NCBI RefSeq assembly: GCF_900142105.1
Contig: NZ_FQZS01000025.1
Coordinates: 1-40,399, forward strand
From: Lutispora thermophila DSM 19022
GTDB lineage: Bacteria; Bacillota; Clostridia; Lutisporales; Lutisporaceae
Direction: 5' to 3'
DNA length: 40,399 bases
Shown: piece by piece, positions 36,971 to 40,399 of the stretch
How the letters are laid out: each line of letters starts with the position of its first letter
Numbering within the stretch: the stretch's first letter is position 1
Notes under the pieces: model-generated
Seen by the model: only the letters and a program-made list of their open reading frames with translations
What the model was told of the DNA's origin: nothing
The model's database searches: none
Program-made: the position numbers and the translations under genes

Positions 36971-37019
36971 AATACTTGGGAAAGTATAAATTAAGGAGAT
37001 TTATACTTTCCCAAGTATT
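36971..37019. other. Perfect 21-bp inverted repeat with AAGGAG loop
   Basis: The arms 36971-36991 and 36999-37019 are perfect complements; the 7-base loop TAAGGAG includes a Shine-Dalgarno-like AAGGAG. Neither side has a T-run, so a simple terminator is not obvious. Confidence 0.7.
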
Positions 37020-37073
37020 TCAAGAAGGATTCCTTGATTGTTATAAATGCTTTCAAAGGAAGTCTTTCTTATG
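36971..37073 (+). repeat. Diverged intergenic repeat, copy 2
   Basis: Matches the minus strand of 1-100. The distal part (AAGGATTCC with GGAAGTCTT) keeps a stem like that of copy 1, although the bases differ. Confidence 0.35.
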
Positions 37074-37827
37074 CTTGCCATTTGATCATAACTTTTGTCA
37101 TCCATTTTTTTATATCAATTTTATAAACTTCTTCAAGTGATTTATTAGAAAGAATATCTTTTATTGCGCCATATTGAAATTTTTCTCCATTATTTAATAA
37201 AATAACTTTATCTGCATATTCCTGAACAAGGTTTAGATCATGCAGAACTGTAACTACAGCCCTTTCTTTCTTTTTTTTCCATTGCTTAATATATTCCAGC
37301 AGTTCTATCTGATATCTCAAATCAAGATGGTTAGTGGGTTCATCCAGCAAAATGATCTTAGGATCTTGAGCAAAAATTTTAGCCAGAAAGACTCGCTGAA
37401 GCTGACTGCCTGAAAGTTGGTTTATCTTGGCATTTCTTATACTTAGTAAACCTACCTTTTCCATGGAGTCGTAGATTATATCTTTGTCAAGAGATGATAA
37501 TCGTGGCAACATGCCGTCCATATGACAATATCTTCCCAAAGAAACTGTTTCATATACAGTATAGGGAAAGTGTATAGAATTTATCTGTGTCATTAAAGCA
37601 ATATTCTTAGCTAAATCTTTTCTTTTCGTTTCTGAGATTTCTGTTTCACCAATTTTAATGCTGCCTCTATAAGGTATAATATGGGCTATAGCCTTAAGCA
37701 AAGTTGACTTGCCACAACCATTTGGCCCTATTATGGATAAATTGCAGCCAGCTTCTACATCAAATGATATGTCTTTTATGATATCTTGATTGTTATAACC
37801 ACAAAATATATGGTTAACACTAAGCAT
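37069..37827 (-). CDS. FecE/BtuD-type ABC transporter ATP-binding protein
   Basis: 252 residues from ATG 37827 (AGGTGA just upstream). GPNGCGKSTLLKAIAHI (Walker A), signature LSGSQLQRVFLAK (glycine to serine), ILLDEPTNHLDLRYQ (Walker B), then TVLHDLNLVQEYADKVILL. This is the siderophore/B12 importer class; the cobalamin riboswitch upstream points to corrinoid import. Its permease is truncated and no binding protein is present. A longer frame continues upstream to 38103, but that part reads the permease remnant out of frame. Confidence 0.9.
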   Translation of the reverse strand: MLSVNHIFCGYNNQDIIKDISFDVEAGCNLSIIGPNGCGKSTLLKAIAHIIPYRGSIKIGETEISETKRKDLAKNIALMTQINSIHFPYTVYETVSLGRYCHMDGMLPRLSSLDKDIIYDSMEKVGLLSIRNAKINQLSGSQLQRVFLAKIFAQDPKIILLDEPTNHLDLRYQIELLEYIKQWKKKKERAVVTVLHDLNLVQEYADKVILLNNGEKFQYGAIKDILSNKSLEEVYKIDIKKWMTKVMIKWQA

Positions 37828-37832
37828 GGAAA

Positions 37833-38126
37833 TCACCTGCTTTTTAAAATATATGTATGCAAAAACGGGGCGCCAATGAGAGTTGTAACAGCTCCTACAG
37901 GAAACTCTGAAGGTGATATTATGGTTCTTGCTATTATATCTGAAAAAATCACCAGTGCCCCTCTGAACATAGCCGATGTTGGCAGGGTATAAATATGTTT
38001 TGAACCGAAAGATCTTCTGGCAACATGAGGTGCCATGAGATCCACAAATCCTATGGTGCCGCTTAAGGCTATCGCACTGCTGGTTAAAATGAATAAAAAC
38101 CAAGAGTTTTTTCTTTGCTTTAGTTG
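37833..38126 (-). pseudogene. FecCD/BtuC-type permease, C-terminal remnant
   Basis: In the frame ending at 37833 the sequence reads LTSSAIALSGTIGFVDLMAP, then HVARRSFGSKH, and ARTIISPSEFPVGAVTTLIGAPF: the last ~90 residues of a FecCD permease (normal length ~330). The frame is closed by a stop at 38127-38129, only about 40 bases after the adenosyltransferase gene, so the first two thirds are deleted. The stop overlaps the ribosome site of the ATPase gene. Confidence 0.88.
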
Positions 38127-38165
38127 TTATAAATGTTTATAGCAGCGTACCTTTCTTAAAAGCTA

Positions 38166-38705
38166 TTAATCAATACTTTTAAACTTATAATTTCTGCTTA
38201 TGAAATCGATTTCTTCTAAATTTTTTTGGGCATTAAGTTTTAGAGCCAATAAGAAGAAATAATCAGATAATAGATTTGCAAAATCATAAAGAATAGGATC
38301 TACTTTATTTCCCTTTGCTTCATATCTGTGCATTAATCTGGCTAGTTTCAAGCATTTATTTCGAATTACATGGGAAAGTGATGCAGGAATAGTGCCTTGA
38401 GGCAATACAAATCGCAAGTAATTATGATTGGTTTCTTCATGATATTTGAGGCTGATTTCATGAAGCCAATTTAATTCATCTCTAGTTACAGCAGTCTTAA
38501 CCCTCAGAGAACTGTTCATATGGTAAACAAGGGTTTCAACTTTTATTAATTCATCTTTTAGGCCATCGTCCGTTATGTAAGCTTTCAGCAAACCAATATT
38601 ACATGCAATTTCATCGGTGCAAAATTCATAATCGGTTTTTAGATCCTCTGGATCATCGTACATAAATGAGTAAGCGCAAAAAACAGTACCTTCTTTCATT
38701 TTCAT
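38166..38705 (-). CDS. Divergent PduO-like ATP:cob(I)alamin adenosyltransferase homologue
   Basis: About 179 residues from ATG 38705 (AAAAGG upstream; other in-frame starts at 38714, 38699 and TTG 38723). The C-terminal half follows PduO: FVLPQGTIPASLSHVIRNKC and FANLLSDYFFLLALKLN. The N-terminal FCTDEIACNIGLLKA matches the usual TVDELNA..G region. The ATP loop TRxGDxGxT and the RRAER motif (here LKLAR) are not conserved, so catalysis is doubtful; it might bind corrinoid instead. It is the first gene under the cobalamin riboswitch. Confidence 0.75.
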   Translation of the reverse strand: MKMKEGTVFCAYSFMYDDPEDLKTDYEFCTDEIACNIGLLKAYITDDGLKDELIKVETLVYHMNSSLRVKTAVTRDELNWLHEISLKYHEETNHNYLRFVLPQGTIPASLSHVIRNKCLKLARLMHRYEAKGNKVDPILYDFANLLSDYFFLLALKLNAQKNLEEIDFISRNYKFKSID

Positions 38706-38750
38706 CTTTATCATCCTTTTCAATGTATTTGAGGGGTTTAAAGAGAATCA

Positions 38751-38776
38751 AAAAGCGCACCGCAAGGGTGCGCTTA
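38751..38776 (-). terminator. Terminator of the cobalamin riboswitch
   Basis: On the minus strand AAGCGCACC and GGTGCGCTT form a perfect 9-bp stem with a 5-base loop, followed by TTTGATTCTCTTT. Located between aptamer and first gene, it is the off-state of the switch. Confidence 0.85.
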
Positions 38777-38844
38777 ATGAATTGCAGTGTATATGAGATA
38801 AGCCATATATGCAAAACGTATAACTTATAGCCTTCACATCCCAC

Positions 38845-39012
38845 CCTCAGAGGATATTGGCCAACCAGACTTAGGCAGGTCTCCCGGCTCCACTTCATCC
38901 TACTTTCTTACCTTCCCGCTTGCGCAGTGGCATAATCAGATTTCGTCAGTGATACGGTTACTGGGGTAGCTCGGTTTATCCGATTCCCTATTAAGTAAAA
39001 ACACCCAAGCCC
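38845..39012 (-). ncRNA. Cobalamin riboswitch
   Basis: Minus-strand sequence with the conserved order: ATAGGGAATCGGATAAACCG, then GCTACCCCAGTAACCGTATC, TGCCACTG, GCGGGAAGGT, AGGATGAAGTGGAGCCGGGA and GACCTGCC (the B12 box). It senses adenosylcobalamin-type ligands and turns off the downstream B12 locus. Confidence 0.95.
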
Positions 39013-39023
39013 TATTCAATTTA

Positions 39024-39052
39024 ATTATATTTTTACAGTATTTTTTTGTCAA
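39024..39052 (-). promoter_or_regulatory. Consensus promoter of the cobalamin riboswitch transcript
   Basis: On the minus strand TTGACA, 17 bases, TATAAT: perfect consensus. It begins 6 bases after the stop codon of the upstream gene, so the B12 locus has its own strong start. Confidence 0.88.
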
Positions 39053-39058
39053 CTTGCT

Positions 39059-39544
39059 TCAGATTTGTTTCTTTAAAACATCTTCGAAACTTTCTCCCGA
39101 TATGGTCAAACCATTTTCAGTGTTTTTTAATTTAAAGAAATCTACTAATAATATGTCCTCATGTTTTTCAACACTGCCGCTTATACCGGGTATGATAATG
39201 ATTTCTACGTCATCCTTAGTTTCTTCTGCAAGTTTGTCCAAGTTCAATTTTTTTATAGCATCAATTGTAGGCTGAACCTCATCTATATACTCTAATATCA
39301 TAAGGTTATTGGAGTAATATTTTCTTTCTGTCTTGTTGCCTGAGAAAGGTTCCTTGTTATTGAGAGCGCTTAAAATTCTACGAAGGGATTCATTGTTAAA
39401 ATCTTCGTTATATATGTATGAGAATTCTCTCATGGAACAAAGATCATTTAAAAAGCCTTCATTGACCTTTTCCTTGGACATAACTGAATTCCAAAAAAAC
39501 AGCATTACTTCTAAACCGTTTAGATTTGTTTTAATATTTGCCAT
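39059..39544 (-). CDS. Unrecognised 161-residue protein
   Basis: A soluble-looking acidic protein with no signal or membrane helix. The N-terminal half is helical (LNGLEVMLFFWNSVMSKEKVNEGFLNDLCSM). The C-terminal half ends in strands (VEIIIIPGISGSVEKHEDILLVDFFKL). I do not recognise the family and give no function. GGAGG precedes the ATG. An 8-bp inverted repeat (39571-39591) lies upstream and could be an operator. It precedes, but is not under, the cobalamin riboswitch. Confidence 0.75.
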   Translation of the reverse strand: MANIKTNLNGLEVMLFFWNSVMSKEKVNEGFLNDLCSMREFSYIYNEDFNNESLRRILSALNNKEPFSGNKTERKYYSNNLMILEYIDEVQPTIDAIKKLNLDKLAEETKDDVEIIIIPGISGSVEKHEDILLVDFFKLKNTENGLTISGESFEDVLKKQI

Positions 39545-39570
39545 GATATACCTCCTGTTTATATTTAGAT

Positions 39571-39591
39571 AATATGTTAAAACAACATATT
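39571..39591. promoter_or_regulatory. Possible operator before the 161-residue protein gene
   Basis: AATATGTT-AAAAC-AACATATT, a perfect 8-bp inverted repeat between a TATAAT-like sequence (about 39607, minus strand) and the ribosome site. Confidence 0.3.
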
Positions 39592-39750
39592 GTTTCAGTA
39601 TTATTATAACACTTTCTAATCATTTATCATTTTAGAACATATACAATATAAAAACTTTTGCCTATAGAAAAATAAAATAATATTTTTTGATTTGTTAATA
39701 ATACTAAAGAAGATACTTATATGTGAAAATATATAAGCAAAGATTACCTT

Positions 39751-39779
39751 TTGACACTTAGAATAAAACATGATAATAT
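39751..39779 (+). promoter_or_regulatory. rRNA promoter P1
   Basis: TTGACA, 17 bases, TAATAT. Followed by a CCTGTC...GACAGG inverted repeat. Confidence 0.65.
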
Positions 39780-39946
39780 AAAATTCCTGTCGCAAACAAG
39801 ACATAAAAAATGGCTATATAAGCTGACAGGATTTAATAAAGAATCAACAAAGAAAATATCAAATAAATGACGCATTGACATGCTTTGACGGACTAGATTC
39901 GCTTGCTAAATAACGATAAATGAAGAAATAACCAATGAATTATATA

Positions 39947-39975
39947 TTGACAGAGTGATCTAAACATGATAAGAT
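39947..39975 (+). promoter_or_regulatory. rRNA promoter P2
   Basis: TTGACA, 17 bases, TAAGAT. Confidence 0.75.
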
Positions 39976-40035
39976 GTAATTCCTGCTTCGGTGGGAAACG
40001 AGTCACAGCAATGAAATAAAAATGTCGAAAAGATG

Positions 40036-40064
40036 TTGACAACAAAATGGAGCTGTGGTAAGAT
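40036..40064 (+). promoter_or_regulatory. rRNA promoter P3
   Basis: TTGACA, 17 bases, TAAGAT; the same -35, spacer length and -10 as P2, and nearest to the 16S gene. Confidence 0.78.
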
Positions 40065-40106
40065 ATGAAAGTCGGCGCGATGAGCTGACGAAGAGAGAGA
40101 AATGGA

Positions 40107-40117
40107 CTTTGAAAACT
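40107..40117 (+). promoter_or_regulatory. boxA-like antitermination site of the rRNA leader
   Basis: CTTTGAAAACT between the last promoter and 16S rRNA, the usual Firmicute leader motif for Nus-factor antitermination and processing. Confidence 0.65.
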
Positions 40118-40215
40118 AAACAGTACTAGATGAAAGTAATTCTTTTGAGTAGGATTGAACAAAGAAGAGTTAATTTAGGTAGAAGCTATGACGGAAGTCG
40201 TAGGTTAAATAGAAT

Positions 40216-40399
<184 letters not shown>

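Larger units (their letters stand above)
36751..37068. other. Intergenic region gyrA / ATPase gene
   Basis: Contains a long imperfect hairpin (36758-36805), a stretch with no recognisable gene (36810-36970) that is denser in GC and unlike its surroundings, and a perfect 21-bp hairpin (36971-37019) leading into the repeat. It could be a scar of an old insertion, but no transposase is visible. Confidence 0.5.
39600..40215. other. rRNA operon upstream region
   Basis: About 600 AT-rich bases with several tandem promoters for 16S rRNA and a boxA, described separately. I see no protein gene or tRNA in it. Confidence 0.8.

Noticed and set aside
37828-38103. N-terminal extension of the ATPase reading frame up to 38103
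   Set aside because: The extension reads the permease remnant in the wrong frame; a normal start with a ribosome site is at 37827 and gives the standard length.
38653-38898. Minus-strand frame of 81 codons across the cobalamin riboswitch
   Set aside because: It overlaps the aptamer, the terminator and the start of the adenosyltransferase-like gene, and has no ribosome site.
39873-39905. Fourth rRNA promoter
   Set aside because: TTGACA/TTGACG are present but no acceptable -10 occurs at 16-18 bases.

Overview
The window is the replication-origin region of an AT-rich, spore-forming, anaerobic-type Firmicute, most likely class Clostridia. The evidence is the gene order noc-rsmG-mnmG-mnmE-jag-yidC-yidD-rnpA-rpmH / dnaA-dnaN-rlbA-recF-remB-gyrB-gyrA-16S, the sporulation gene yyaC with a sigma-F-type promoter, strong AGGAGG ribosome binding sites with frequent TTG/GTG starts, HutP, YedF and DUF4446 family proteins, and a Clostridia-like 16S 5' end. 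I cannot name the genus from the sequence alone.

Left arm (1-19245, mostly minus strand, transcribed away from the origin): rpsF-ssb-rpsR with its own promoter and leader; DUF951 and MscS genes; yedF; a plus-strand DUF2089/YvlB(LiaX)-like pair meeting a LiaF-like membrane gene end to end; cvpA and DUF5711; yyaC; a YkuS-like gene whose ribosome site is in a hairpin; DUF4446; two parS sites; spo0J-soj; a plus-strand membrane pair including a GDT1/UPF0016 half protein; noc, rsmG, mnmG, mnmE, jag, yidC, yidD, rnpA, rpmH.

Origin (about 19250-21300): DnaA-box clusters lie on both sides of dnaA, and one perfect box sits between the Shine-Dalgarno sequence and the start codon of dnaN.

Right arm (19731-36750, plus strand): dnaA, dnaN, rlbA, recF, remB, gyrB; a dead IS3-family element inserted inside the gyrB terminator; a HutP-family gene; a TrpXYZ-type ABC operon behind a promoter, a leader with regularly spaced UAG triplets and a terminator; two almost identical tandem SAM-I riboswitches in front of metN-metI-metQ; gyrA. 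Then a minus-strand B12 locus (37069-39017): consensus promoter, cobalamin riboswitch with terminator, a divergent PduO-like adenosyltransferase, a permease reduced to its C-terminal part, and an intact FecE/BtuD-type ATPase. The window ends in triple rRNA promoters, a boxA and the first ~180 bases of 16S rRNA.

The most promising possible new biology is the HutP-like gene placed next to an attenuated amino-acid-type transporter operon. Its leader carries GTAG-N4-GTAG-N4-GTAG-N4-CAG just before a terminator, and a second GTAG-N4-GTAG pair overlaps the ribosome site and start codon of the first transporter gene. This suggests HutP-family control of a non-hut operon. Other points of interest are the SHOCT-like motif shared by the DUF2089 and YvlB-like neighbours, the decayed B12 cassette under a complete riboswitch, and the RBS-sequestering hairpin.
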